Assembly: GCA_025765615.1 (NCBI GenBank)
Contig: JAIVFJ010000024.1
Coordinates: 248,001-312,000 of the forward strand
DNA from: Zopfochytrium polystomum
Taxonomy: Eukaryota; Chytridiomycota; Chytridiomycetes; Chytridiales; Chytridiaceae
Direction of reading: 5' to 3'
Length of the DNA stretch: 64,000 nucleotides
Below the pieces are notes generated by a model. The model made no database searches, was not told the DNA's origin, and was given only the letters and a program-made list of their open reading frames with translations. This document shows, in pieces, positions 34,101 through 44,646 of this stretch (the stretch's first letter is position 1; the number at the start of each line of letters is the position of its first letter). The position numbers and the translations under genes are program-made.

Positions 34101-34864
34101 GTTCGGTCAAAGACTTCAGCCAAACTACCGATTTCCCTCGCACACCCGTTCGAGAAGTCGCATCGATGACGGAGGGAGACGCAAATGACCTACCGGGAGT
34201 GGGCGGCACTCTCCACGCCGATGCACTCGAAGCAGGCATGGAAAACGGAGACGAATTTGTTGTGGAACGGAGAACAGAGTATATATACGTTGAGGAAAGT
34301 CTTCCAGGCAGGATCTACTCGTACGGTCATGCGGCATCCTTGGCGGAAAGGTGAACTAACTAAAAATTGCACCGAGCCGTCCAACTGACAGCAACACCTA
34401 CCCCCCATTTACCTTTGGAATTCAGGGAGGAGATGGAACGAATCACCAGGGAGCTGGAACAGGTCCAAGAAATGGCAGCACAATCCCGTGCGCGGACAAT
34501 GGAAACCCTCGACCTTTACTACACGCACCAGCAGAGCCGAAACGGACCGCCCGGCCGCTTTCCGCTCGACACCGCGACGGCGCCGCGGTCCGGATACCCT
34601 GGCTACATCACTGAAATCGAAGACGGCAGCTCCGACGGTCGATCCTGGCGGCAGACGAGCCCCACCAGGGGAATGTCAAAGTGGGGGGCACAGGACGACA
34701 GGGCGTACGATGTGGAGGTAGACGACGGGCTCGTGGCGGACGAGGACGATGACGATCTCAGCGTGGAGGAGATCAAGGCGACGACGGCCGCGTCGCTGGC
34801 GCGAACGGCCGAGGTTATTAAGGAGGTCTCGTCTGCTTCAAACAGCTATAGGCGTTGGGCATAG
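28160..34864 (+). CDS. Giant coiled-coil protein
   Basis: From ATG 28160 (MSAPMPAQTGAAVRTER) the protein runs through about eight exons to the TAG at 34862, roughly 2,000 residues. Nearly all of it is charged heptad sequence rich in Glu, Arg, Ala and Leu. Breaks occur at CPNCRLLIK (about residue 190; a single CxxC pair), a Ser-rich stretch near 29540-29720 and a disordered region at 33780-34200 with two SFSKGTQCT/DAAAQTDAD-type repeats. The acidic C-terminus (DEDDDDLSVEEIKATTAASL) closes it. Such proteins are usual at basal bodies, centrosomes or along the cytoskeleton, which would fit a flagellated cell, but no family signature is recognised. AATAAA lies at 34911. Confidence 0.8.
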
Positions 34865-34910
34865 TGTACATACATAGCGGGAAAGAAGGAATATAGAGGC
34901 GGTTACAAGC

Positions 34911-34916
34911 AATAAA
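34911..34916 (+). terminator. Polyadenylation signal AATAAA
   Basis: Canonical hexamer 47 bases after the coiled-coil gene's stop codon. Confidence 0.6.
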
Positions 34917-35309
34917 TGTGAGGGTTTAAGCGAACGGCTCGCGCGTTGGCGTGTTCTCTGTAACGCATGAACGGAACTGGGCGCTTGCGGTTGTCTTGCT
35001 GCTCAAGTGAACTAACTACATTCAGGGAGGTACCGTGCGCCAGGCAATTAAAGTGGGTGGAGGCGTTTCACGCGCACTCCCCAGCGTTGGCCTCTACGCA
35101 TCTTTCCAAAACCACCGCGTCGGGCAAAACTTTTGCAACCCAGTGTGCGCGCACAATTCACACTTCGCCCATTTTTTTGGAGATTACGCGTTTTATTCCA
35201 ACAACAAAAAAGCAGAATAAGGGCAACAAACGGAAACGACGAAAACAAAATGAAAAAGTAAGAGTTGGTATGCGGCCATATCCCCCACAAGAGTCGGTTG
35301 GTTCATCTC

Positions 35310-35312
<3 letters not shown>

Positions 35313-35367
<55 letters not shown>
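35313..35367. repeat. (CA)n microsatellite
   Basis: Uninterrupted AC dinucleotide run of about 55 bases. Confidence 0.95.
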
Positions 35368-35368
<1 letters not shown>

Positions 35369-35408
35369 GTACTCCACACACCCTTTCTGCACTTCAACTT
35401 TCAACAAA

Positions 35409-37385
35409 CTACGCCCACTCCCTTGGGTTCTTGAGCACCTGCACCATTTTCCACTCGTCCGACCCTTCCTCCGGCTCGTGCGCGTACTCCCACCTGGCCG
35501 TCAGCGGCAAACTGCACATGATGCTCTCTACCCTCGCGCCGGGGGTCGCCAGTCCAAACTTTGTCCCGCGGTCGTACACGAGGTTAAACTCTGCGTACCG
35601 TCCGCGCCGGATCTGCTGCCACGTCTTCATGGCGGGCGAGAACGGCGCGTCCTTCCGCCGCGCCACCACCGGCACGTACTGCGCCACAAACGCCCGCCCG
35701 CAGTCTTCGACGAACCGCGCGAGTTCTGGCGCGGGGCGTTCATCGAGGTCGTCGAAAAAGATGCCGCCCACCCCGCGGTGCTCGTCGCGGTGCGGCAGGT
35801 GGAAGTACGTGTCGCACCAGGTTTTGAAGCGCGGGTAGTACGACCGGTCGTGCTTGTCGCAAGCGGCCTTGATGACGGAGTGGAAATGCGCGGCGTCTTC
35901 TTCGAAAATGTATGAGGGAGTCTTGCGTTTTTTCGAGGTAGAAGTAGCCGTTAGCTTTTTTTTTTTCCGGCGAAAACCCCTCGCTTTTGTAATAAGAAAA
36001 ACAAGTTTTTTCCTCACCAAATCGCTTCCGCCGCCAAACCACCACGCGGCCGGCTCGTCTTTACCGTCCTCGCGCAGCTCAAAGTACCGATAGTTCAGGT
36101 GCGCGGTCGGCGCGTTCGGGTTGTGCGGGTGCACGACCAGCGAGATGCCCGCGACGAACAAGCGGTACGGTTTCGCCGGGTCCAGCTGCGCGTCGCCCTT
36201 GAGCGCTCGCGCGCGCATCTGCCGCAGCAAGGCCTCGGACGCCGGCGCGCCGCGCACAACCGACACCAGGACCGCAGCCTTTTCAAACACACGCCCGTCC
36301 TGCAGGATGCACGACAGCCCCGCGCCGTCCCCGTCCGGCCGCTCCCACGCGTCGCGGCGGAACTTTGCCGGCGACCGCGCCGGCGCCCCGTCGCCGCCGC
36401 CGGCAGCGGGCTCGGAGTCCTCCACGGCTTGCAGCGCATCGACGATTTCGGCCTGCAGCGACCGCACGAGGGCTTCCATTCGAACGCGCATGTCGGCGGT
36501 GTCGGATGGCGTCGCCGGCGCCGTTTCCGTCGTCGTTTTCGCTGCTGTGGCTGTCGTCGGCGCCGGGGTTGCGGATGGAGGTTCGGATGCTGGGTCGGAG
36601 GCGGTTTTGGCGGCGGCGATTATTACGCGCGCATTTGAAAAGTTGACGGTGGTGCTGTCGCTACTTTCAGCGGGTTGTGCCTTTGACACACCATGAGAAG
36701 ATGCGGTGCGTTAGACTCTTGTCCGAAAAGGTCGAGGGTTTGAATTATTGCTTTGTTACCTCGATGGACGATTTCCTGTGGTAAAGCTCAGCGCCGGCAA
36801 CGCCCACCGCAAAAAAAAAGACGAGGCCCAGTTTGCCGCGGGTGGTGAGTGTGCTTTGGGGCACCTCCGGGTGGTGGTGGTAGTGCTGGTAGTAGTAGTA
36901 GTCGTAGTAGTGTTCGTGTTGTTCTTGTTGTTGGGACGGATCTGTGCGGTAATAGTCGATCCGGCTTCCATCGCGGGAGTTGTAGCTGCTGTTGTTGTAG
37001 TGGTTATAGCCGTCGTATCTGCCAACACCATGGCTGTTGTGGTGGTGGTGGTAGTGGTACAGGCGTGGGTGGGCTGCTTCGGTGGGATTTACCGGGAGGC
37101 GGACCGTGAAGAGCGTGAGAACGTGCTACTCTTCGACGAAGAACAAGAAGAAGAAGAAGAAGAAGAAGAAGAAGAAGAAGGTGGTGGAGCAGGAGAAGAA
37201 GAAGAGGACCCCCAATTCAGGGAAAGCACGTTACCAAGGGTAGCGGCGGCGGCGCCGCGAGAGCGGAGAGGGCGCAGCAGTAGCCGCAGCTGCACCTGCA
37301 GCGGTGCGGGGCAAGTGGAGGCGGCGGCGACGGTGGCCCTTGCGGCGGCGACCGAACGGGGCAGCGCGGATGCGGCGACAATCAT
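35409..37385 (-). CDS. HEM13: Coproporphyrinogen III oxidase (oxygen-dependent)
   Basis: It converts coproporphyrinogen III to protoporphyrinogen IX by O2-dependent oxidative decarboxylation. The secure part is 35409-36491: MRVRMEALVRSLQAEIVDAL, then GAGLSCILQDGRVFEKAAV, SLVVHPHNPNAPTAHLNYRY, WWFGGGSDL, joined over an intron at about 35935-36020 to TPSYIFEEDAAHFH, then CDTYFHLPHR, GVGGIFFDDL, RRGRYAEFNLVYDRGTKFGL and ARVESIMCSLPLTARWEY. This is about 330 residues, the usual core length. Upstream, 37385 gives a basic Ala/Arg leader (MIVAASALPRSVAAARATV) and 36755-36840 encodes a hydrophobic helix (KLGLVFFFAVGVAGAELY) that splices in phase to AQPAESS. Together these resemble a bipartite intermembrane-space signal. 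The first join could not be placed in frame, so the 5' exons are tentative. Confidence 0.85.
37146..37180. repeat. (GAA)n microsatellite
   Basis: GAA/AAG triplet run inside the presumed first intron of the coproporphyrinogen oxidase gene. Confidence 0.9.
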
Positions 37386-37928
37386 CGGTGCTGCTGCTGC
37401 TGCTGCTGCTACTTGTTGCTTTTTAGTTTCACGCGTTGGCTGACTGTGCTGACTGCGTGAGGTAAATTACTTGTTGAATACACAGCGTTGGGAGGGAGGG
37501 AGGGAGGTTGAAATGTTTTTATAATGCGCGAACCACGGAGCAAAAAAGATGCTGCTGCGTGTTTGTTTGTTTGATTGTGAGTCGGGCTGACTGCGCCTGT
37601 GTCTATCTGCTTGTCTGTCTGTCTGCCTGTCTGTCTATCTGTCTGTCTGTCTGTCTGTCTGTCTGCTTTTCTCCTCCCCATGGCGCCGGCGATCGGTGAT
37701 CGTCCGTGACCAACCACCCATACAAACCTTTTATTTTATATTTTATATTTTATTTTTTTTTTTCGGTTGCCAGCAATCAAGGGGGCGACTCTGAGGCGAC
37801 TCTTCCCATTTGCTTGCTTTGACGCAATAGCGACCAAAGCTGGGATAACACACATTGGAAGCAGCGGAATTACAGGTGCCCACTTGTGGATTGGCCTGGC
37901 ACTGTCAAATTGATATTCTCCCCCTGTG
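37386..37928. other. Intergenic region with tetranucleotide repeat
   Basis: Presumed promoter side of the coproporphyrinogen oxidase gene, followed by a CTGT repeat at 37612-37665 and T/A-rich sequence up to the repeat island. No gene is visible. Confidence 0.5.
37612..37665. repeat. (CTGT)n microsatellite
   Basis: Imperfect TGTC/CTGT tetranucleotide run of about 54 bases with two interruptions. Confidence 0.9.
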
Positions 37929-38674
37929 GAGATTTGAGCCCAGGAACCCAGTTTCCCATGTTGACGGTAGCCTCGTTGCCACAGCTGATGCAACTTACAC
38001 TAAGCTCGGTAAGCTGAAAGGCCTAATCTGAATCCAATGAAAAGAGTTAGGTGAAGACAGCAGTGATTCTAGCTTTGCTTTCCAAGGCTTCGGCAGCAAG
38101 GACAATGCGATTAGAATCACACTCAATGGATTCAGAGAAATGTTGAACCAGGGCAGCTCACAGCAGCTCCAGGCCAGCTGACTGTTGTCTGATTCAATGT
38201 TGAACCAAGGACTGATTGGTTTGAAATGCCCCTGATGATTTCAAATCATCCTTCCTCTGTGGGAAGACTGGTCACTGCGCACAGACCTCTGGACAGACCT
38301 TGGTTGATTTGAAATGCTCTGAATATTTCAAATCACCCTCCCTCTGTGGGAAGGGGTTTACAACACCTCCCCAGAGCAAAGTCCTGTCTGAAGCAGTTTG
38401 CAACTTGTTCAGATAGGCAAAACAGGAAAACTGGTCAACGTCCCTGCAGGAGTATAAATTGGGCAGAGTATTCTTATTGAAAAAAAAGGCGATCTCACTC
38501 CAATTTGCCAGTCCCTGTCTGAAACAAGCTCTCTTTAGCCACTTGACCTTGGTCACTTGCTACACTCGCTCCCTTGTACAAGTTCTCAATTCAAGCCTCA
38601 GTTCCTTGACCCTTCCACCTGCTTGCAACGCCACCTCCACTCAAGACGTCGCCTTCTACACCGCAACTTCAACA
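37929..38674 (+). repeat. Dispersed repeat, copy 2
   Basis: Closely similar to 20669-21401 over its whole length with small indels, including the TATA-like element. Here it is not followed by transposase sequence, so it is a truncated copy. Confidence 0.75.
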
Positions 38675-38920
38675 ATTTTCTGCCAGTGTTATGCTCCTTA
38701 CCCAGGGTAGAGCCAAGCGAGTGTGGCTTTTAGTTAGTCTGTGTTAGGCGGAACTGACTGGTTAGCAGCAAGAGGCACAAGACGGACCCGAACCTATTGT
38801 GACTGTGAGTTATCGTTCTCGCAATGCCCATGGGAGAGCGAGCCACCACCAACGCAGACCTGGGCGCTGGCTTGTGCTGTTGACAAATACTCCGAGTATT
38901 AAGTGGAACGGAAACCTGAT

Positions 38921-39276
38921 TGTTATGAATCACCCTCTGGAAACCTCTGGAACCTTCTAGAACATTCCTTCATGGAACCTTCTGGAACCTTCTGGAACCT
39001 TCTAGAACATTCTATCATGGAACCTTGTGGAACCTTCTGGAACCTTCTTTGCTTTCCTGACTTGTCTCTTGTTGTCTTTTGGTATCATTGGTATCATTGT
39101 ATTACTAATTGCTCTTTCTGGAACTTTCTTTGAGTAGTGACAAGGAAGACTCTCAAAGGGTATAAAAGGGGGATGGGGGACCTGTCCCATCCCTCAAGTG
39201 AATTATTGTTTCCAATACAATCATCACTCCTCTCAGTTCCTTGTCTGCCTTGTCCTGTCCTGCCCTGTTCCTGACA
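38921..39276 (+). mobile_element. Gypsy-family LTR, plus orientation
   Basis: Same termini (TGTTATGAATCACC to CTGACA) and TATA region as 26407-26804, about 40 bases shorter through fewer internal CTGGAACCTTCT units. Confidence 0.85.
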
Positions 39277-39282
39277 TCATAA

Positions 39283-39441
39283 GAAAGTTCCAGAAAGAGC
39301 AATTAGTAATACAATGATACCAATGATACCAATGACAACAAGACAAGTCAGGAAAGCAAAGAAGGTTCCAGAAGGTTCCACAAGGTTCCATGATAGAATG
39401 TTCTAGAAGGTTCCAGAGGTTTCCAGAGGTGATTCATAACA
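39283..39441 (-). mobile_element. Truncated Gypsy-family LTR, inverted
   Basis: Holds the first about 160 bases of the LTR in reverse orientation and ends with GGTGATTCATAACA. It is separated from the preceding plus-strand LTR by only six bases. Confidence 0.85.
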
Positions 39442-40070
39442 TGGATGCTCCAAGTGAAGGAGGGGTTGACTTGTCAATTTTCTCTTTCACTGTTTTTTGG
39501 GGCATTCTCTTTTCCTTTTTCCTTCAATCTGATTTCTGTCCTTTGGCATCAATACAGAGTTCCTTCAAATGCATCTGGCTCACGGAGGTGAGGGTAGTGA
39601 GAGGTGGTACACACCCAGGTGAGTACATGGTATCTTGTGGGGCTGCAGGTCGCACAAGTACAGAGACCTGTCAAATACATTTGGCTCCCAAGGTCAGAGA
39701 TGGTGCGTACCCCTCTGTGCACACAGCCCACGGTGGGTGAGGAGTGTGGTTGGCCCCACCCATGGCTGTGTGGCGCTGTGGGCTCTACACTGGAGTGAGG
39801 ATCCTGGGCGCTTGCCTGCTGCGACAACGGGACACAACGACGATGGCTTCGGCGGCCAGAGGCTGCTGCCCGCTGCCCCCCATCCTGTCCCCCTACCTTC
39901 CCATCCCGCAAGGGTGTCGACAGCAACGCTCTGTGGTGCCCCAACACCTGAGAGTTTGATCTATGAATGCCTGCCTCAGTCCTATTGCTGTGAGAGTGAG
40001 ATGTGTGAGCACAAGTCTGATGCGACAAAGCCTGGTGGTCAAGTGGTTGTGCTGATAATCTGTGGGCGTT
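39442..40070 (+). mobile_element. Diverged fragment of the 1.45 kb LTR family
   Basis: Alignable by eye with about 23618-24140 of the solo LTR, starting at TGGATGCTCCAAGT. Many CG dinucleotides of the other copy are TG or CA here. An extra piece of about 80 bases near 39650-39730 is present only in this copy. Confidence 0.75.
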
Positions 40071-41251
40071 AAGTGCACGGTTCGAATGCTGCCAGTGTTA
40101 TGCTTTTGCCCAATGTTGAGTCAGGTGTGCATGCCTTTTAGTAAGGCTGCAGAGGCGCCTTAGCTTCCCTACTGTAACAACAAATTGCGCAAATTTTCTA
40201 GTTCATAATTGGACTCTTCCTGTGAAGTCTGGGCTGCGCAGTGTGCACCATGCAGCGCCTGGGTCCAACAACAGAAGTTGCCCTTATGTTCTAGTTTGTA
40301 ATCTGGCTCCTCCTGTGAGAGGCTCAAGCCACTGCGTGGCACTGGTTGGATCTAACAACATTTCTCTTTGTCTTGATTTCATAAAAAGTTTATTTTTTTC
40401 TGTTCAAGGCGTGGCTGCGTTCACTCGATTTTGTTGCAGTCGATCAACTTCACTGCCTGGCCTAATTAGGCAAAGTTGCAGAATACTTAATAAAATCTAT
40501 TTCATCAACTTTGCATTGAGATTTGAGATGCATTGGAACATTTCAGGCGGCTTCTTGTCATTTCTGCTCGCAGCACTGTGTGAAATTCGAGAGGTCAACT
40601 CCATTATCCTGGGTTTTCTCTGTTCGGTTGAAAGGGTTATGTAAAGTGCAGACAGGCAGAGTACTCTTGAAAATCGAAGATGGTTGCGGGGCGCGGACTT
40701 CATTTCTCATTTGCTCCAGATCACATCAAGCATTTTCATGTTTTAAAGAGGGCATAAATATGTGCCGTTTTTTTTTTTTTGTTTTTTTTCCTTTTGGTTT
40801 GTATGTTTTTCTTTTTTGTTTTTGTCCCCCACCCGGAGTCCGTTTTTGGAACCCTGGCGGAAAAAACAAAACAACAAACACACTTACTCCAACAAATAAG
40901 GCAATCCGCAAAACTGGTTTGCCCGATCGAGAAAATGAAAATGGAGGCGCTCGGCCCGCTTGCCGTGATTGGTGCACGCGGCGGCACGAGTCCATTATTT
41001 AACCGGCGAGCGAGACGGAGACAACGGAGAGAGAGAGAAAAAAAGCGAGAGAGTCGGAAGCCAGTCCTCTAGACAAACAGAGAAGCACCGGCAGACTGAC
41101 CGACAAAAAAATCGCTCTCCAGCTCTTTGAGATGTTTGGTGAGAGGCCAGACAGACAGACAGACAGATAGAGAGACAGACAGACCGAGAGAAAAAAAGAG
41201 AGAGAGCAAGACCCCGCCGCGGCTCGCAGCGCTCACCCTGGTTGGTCCGGA

Positions 41252-41253
<2 letters not shown>

Positions 41254-41288
<35 letters not shown>
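41254..41288. repeat. (CA)n microsatellite
   Basis: AC dinucleotide run of about 35 bases in the 5' flank of the seven-TM gene. Confidence 0.9.
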
Positions 41289-41289
<1 letters not shown>

Positions 41290-41411
41290 ACAGCACGCTC
41301 AGGCGTGCCGACGCCACCACCGCCGCCGCCGCCGCCCCCGTGGCAGAAGCCAGTCACCCACGCCGCCGCCGCCACGGGCACGCCCCCTGAAGAAAGCCAC
41401 ACACACACACC

Positions 41412-41446
41412 CTCTCTCTCTCTCTCTCTCTCTCCCTCTCCCTCTC
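41412..41446. repeat. (CT)n microsatellite
   Basis: CT dinucleotide run about 20 bases before the ATG at 41464; it lies in the presumed 5' leader. Confidence 0.9.
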
Positions 41447-41463
41447 CGTTTCCGCTCGTACAA

Positions 41464-43914
41464 ATGTCCATTAACGCCACCGACGGTACGTAAGATGGCG
41501 CTCCACAAGGGTCCTTCTTGCTTTGCACTCCAGCGTTGAGGGGCGCCCGATGCCCGCTGTGCGGTCGGTCGGTCGGTTGGGCAGTTTGGCGTGTGGTGTG
41601 GTGGTGTACGCATTCGCCAACCTACAGTGCACATTCGCTGACCCCCGTATCGCCCTTACCAATCTCTGCTCACTTATGCAGCTTGCTACCTTGCACAGCT
41701 GGGCGACTGCGAATCAAAAGTCAGACTAGGATTTGGACCTTTTTGTAAGGACGACCGTTGTTCGCCCAGAGCCTTGACGTCTCTCTGATCGCTTCTCCTC
41801 GTTTCAAGCCCTTTTCATGTGCATTTCTAGTTATGCCGCCGTGATTTTGGGCTTAACAGCGTTCGCCGTTTCCATCTTCGTCCGCACGACCAGGGATCGG
41901 GCAAGAGGAATCGGCAGAGCCTTTGCGGTCAGCCAGTTCGAGTGGTTCCTCCTTCTGTTCACCCTCAGTTGCCTGGCGTCCGCCGTGGCCCTGTCACTTT
42001 CGTACTTCGTCAACATATCCTCGCTTCTATTTTTGTAAGCGCCGTTGGAACAAACTATTTCGGCACTCGCATGCAAACCTTTAACTAATTGATCTATCTC
42101 CAACGGCCTCAAATGTCGTGCCAGCTCCCTCTACGTTCCTCGAAACGTGTTTGTTTACGTCGCAATCATGGTTTTCGTCGACAGCGTCCTTCGTTCGAAC
42201 ACGCTGAAAGACCGTGGTATCGAAACCCTTCGGAAACGCTGGCTTCCACTCCTCATGCTGCCTCTGGTGATCACCAACGCCATGCACGTTTATCAAGGCT
42301 ACCTAAGCGATCTCGTGCACTACCGTCCGGATCTCAACAAGTCATCCCAGTACTCCCTCGTCACATTCCTGGACTCGTGCCTGTGGATTTTGTGCTTCAT
42401 TCTCCTACTTATCTTTCTCCTGGTCGCGCGAAAATCCTTCCGAACTTACTTATCCGAGCTTGTCCCTATCACAACGAGCATACCGCTGAGCGGACTGACA
42501 GGAAGAAGTTCCACAAATAAGCACCCGAACAGCAATGGCTACTCGAAGGAATTATCCACTGCGTCTGATCGTGGAATATACGGTTCCCCACCGCAGCCAG
42601 AGCCCAAAGTCATTCTAGCCAGCATATCTCCTCAGCCGACCTGGTCCAACGGGCAGCCGTCCTTCAGCAACAACCCGACCGCCGGTTCAACCCACAATCT
42701 CGCCTACAGCCATACCGACGCGTACCCCACCAGCAGCAGTCCTCCGTCCTTGCCACGGCTCGACAGCGCCGTCACTTCGCCCCGCGGCCTGTGGGGCGAC
42801 GGCGCGAACCTCCAGATGCCCTTTTGGATGCGCGCAGAGCCGCCACCCGTGAGCCAGTCGCCCACAGGAAACGGCTCCATCGGCGGCGGCGCCCGCAGCA
42901 CCGCCTCCAGCGGCCGCGCGGCCGCGTCCCTCGCCGCCGTCGGCCCCAGCGCATCCTCGTCGGCGGCGGTTGCGGCAGCAGCGGCAGCTGCTGCAACAGC
43001 TGCCGGCGGCGCCTTTGCCCCGCCGACAGACTACCACCCGCATTACGGAGTCGGAGTCGGCGGCGGCGGCGGCGGCGGCATCGGCATCGGCATCGGCTCC
43101 GGATACGCTCCTGCGCTGGCGCAGTCGCCTCCTCCTCCCCCGACGACAACGAGCCAGCAGTTTCGCCCGCGCGCCGCGTCGACAGACTACCCGGTGACGA
43201 CGCCGGCGCCCCCCGCGCCGTGGCAGAAGAAGACCGTTTCCGAGTACCCGCCGCCCACGTCGTCTGGAGCGACCGCCGTCATCCTGCCCGGCGGCGGCGG
43301 TGGTTTGCAAGAGTCGCGAGGCGTCATGTTCCCGAGTTTGTTCCCGCTGGGCGCAGACGGCCATTCCGTTGGCACGTCGTCGTCGTCGTCACAGACGCGG
43401 CAGGTTCCGGAGGGGCTTGCCCAGGCCGTGACGTTTGCCACGGCTCCGCGACCCGACTCGGATCGTCTCGTGGAGGCTTTGAAAAAGTGCGTTTTGGCCA
43501 TTCCTTTCTTCTTTTCTTTTGGGGGGGAAAATACTAAAGTGCAAATGTTATCCCCACAACAGCGGCTTGGCAACGATGAATTGGATGATATGGGGAATCG
43601 TAGTGTTTGTCATCTTTTCGGCCATCTTTGCGGTTCTCTTCTCGGCGGTCGGCCTGAAAGGATACATGTTTCATTTCACGCTCTTCTTCAACTGGTGGTG
43701 AGTTTCTGCATTTTCGCTCTCCTCCTGTTGTTGAAAATACGCAATCTCACCGAAATCTTTTTTGCCCGGTGTTTGCGAGGCCAGCCTAGGTTTCTTTGTC
43801 GGAATCGCCATCTTCCTCGCCGCCATCGTTCGCTCTGCAAAGCAGTACGGGAGACTGGTGAGCGCCACCACGAGGGGCAGGGTCCCTTCCAGCGGAGACG
43901 GCTCTCGGTCTTGA
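41464..43914 (+). CDS. Seven-transmembrane protein with long disordered insert
   Basis: ATG 41464 starts MSINATD, spliced to ACYLAQLGDCESKVRLGFGPF and on into TM1 (AAVILGLTAFAVSIFV). TM2 is FLLLFTLSCLASAVALSLSY, TM3 VFVYVAIMVFVDSVL, TM4 LPLLMLPLVITNAMHV, TM5 CLWILCFILLLIFLLVA. Then come about 340 residues rich in Ser, Pro, Ala and Gly (42480-43490), including GGGGG and poly-Ala runs. After an intron TM6 (WMIWGIVVFVIFSAIFAVLF) and, in the last exon, TM7 (FFVGIAIFLAAIVRSA) follow with a short basic tail ending GDGSRS. Five introns were placed in phase. The N-glycosylation sequon NAT at the N-terminus and the seven helices suit a receptor-like topology. No known receptor family is recognised, so function is open. 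Confidence 0.75.
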
Positions 43915-44313
43915 TTTTACCTGTCGTCTCGCACAAACGGAAAGGCTCCTTTTCCTTTTTGCCCGCCCCGAGACTCATTCTGCATGGTTTGACCGTTTCT
44001 ACTATTTTTCTCGACGAAACCCATTTTGTGCCTCTTTTTTAAAAAAAATTTTTTTTTGGCAAACGTTCGTATCTATGCATCCACTTTTATTGCATACAAT
44101 GTAGTAGTCCTTTTTCCTTTTTTTTTTTTTCTCTTATTTTTTTCAGTCCTTTCCAGCAGGTTCGTGCCTCCCCTTCTCTCTTTTTCATGACCATGGCCCC
44201 ACCAGTCCCACACGCCCCCCTCAACTCTATCGCCGGCCTGTCCGCACCCCCCGTCCCTCTCCGTCGCTCCCTTTCCTTCCGTCCCTTTCACTCTCGAGTT
44301 TGTGCAGGTGTAA
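43915..44313. other. Convergent 3' intergenic region
   Basis: T-rich 3' flank shared by the seven-TM gene (+) and the UPF0193-like gene (-). No gene is visible. Confidence 0.5.
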
Positions 44314-44460
44314 CTAAATAAGCGCAGCCTGCGCCGCCGCCTGTTGTTGTTGCTGCTCCTTTGCCGTGCGTTCGCGATGGATCTGCTCAAGTCTGCGGAC
44401 GCGCTGTTTGTTTGCCGGTCGGTCGGTTTGTCGGTTTTGGTTTTTTGCGTTTCGTTTTTT

Positions 44461-44491
<31 letters not shown>

Positions 44492-44614
44492 GGGTGTTGT
44501 TGTTGTTGTTGTGGGTGTTGGGTTGGTTTGGTTGTTTTTTTGTTCGTGTTTTTTTTTTCAAGTCGGTTTAACCGTGGTCGAAGTAGAAGTCCAAAACAAA
44601 ATTGAGTTTTTCCA

Positions 44615-44646
<32 letters not shown>

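Larger units (their letters stand above)
34865..35408. other. Convergent 3' intergenic region
   Basis: Lies between the 3' ends of the coiled-coil gene (+) and the coproporphyrinogen oxidase gene (-). It has AATAAA at 34911 and a CA microsatellite at 35313-35367. No gene is visible. Confidence 0.6.
40086..41463. other. Long non-coding stretch before the seven-TM gene
   Basis: I find no convincing gene. It contains T tracts near 40771-40790, a CA run (41254-41288) and a CT run (41412-41446) just before the next start codon. The last 200 bases are pyrimidine-rich and probably form the promoter and leader of the seven-TM gene. Confidence 0.5.

Noticed and set aside
36495..36689. GTG at 36689 as the start of coproporphyrinogen oxidase
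   Set aside because: GTG is not a usual nuclear start; the reading there is the continuation of an upstream exon or non-coding, and ATG 36491 fits the family length.
35409..36696. Long plus-strand ORFs opposite coproporphyrinogen oxidase
   Set aside because: Antisense shadows in GC-rich coding sequence without any recognisable motif.
36705..36790. tRNA-like sequence (GGTTTGAATT after an arm-like stretch)
   Set aside because: No acceptor-stem pairing or anticodon arm could be formed; it lies in an intron of coproporphyrinogen oxidase.
37612..37665. CRISPR-like or regulatory tandem array
   Set aside because: It is a plain CTGT microsatellite with no spacers, and the window is eukaryotic.
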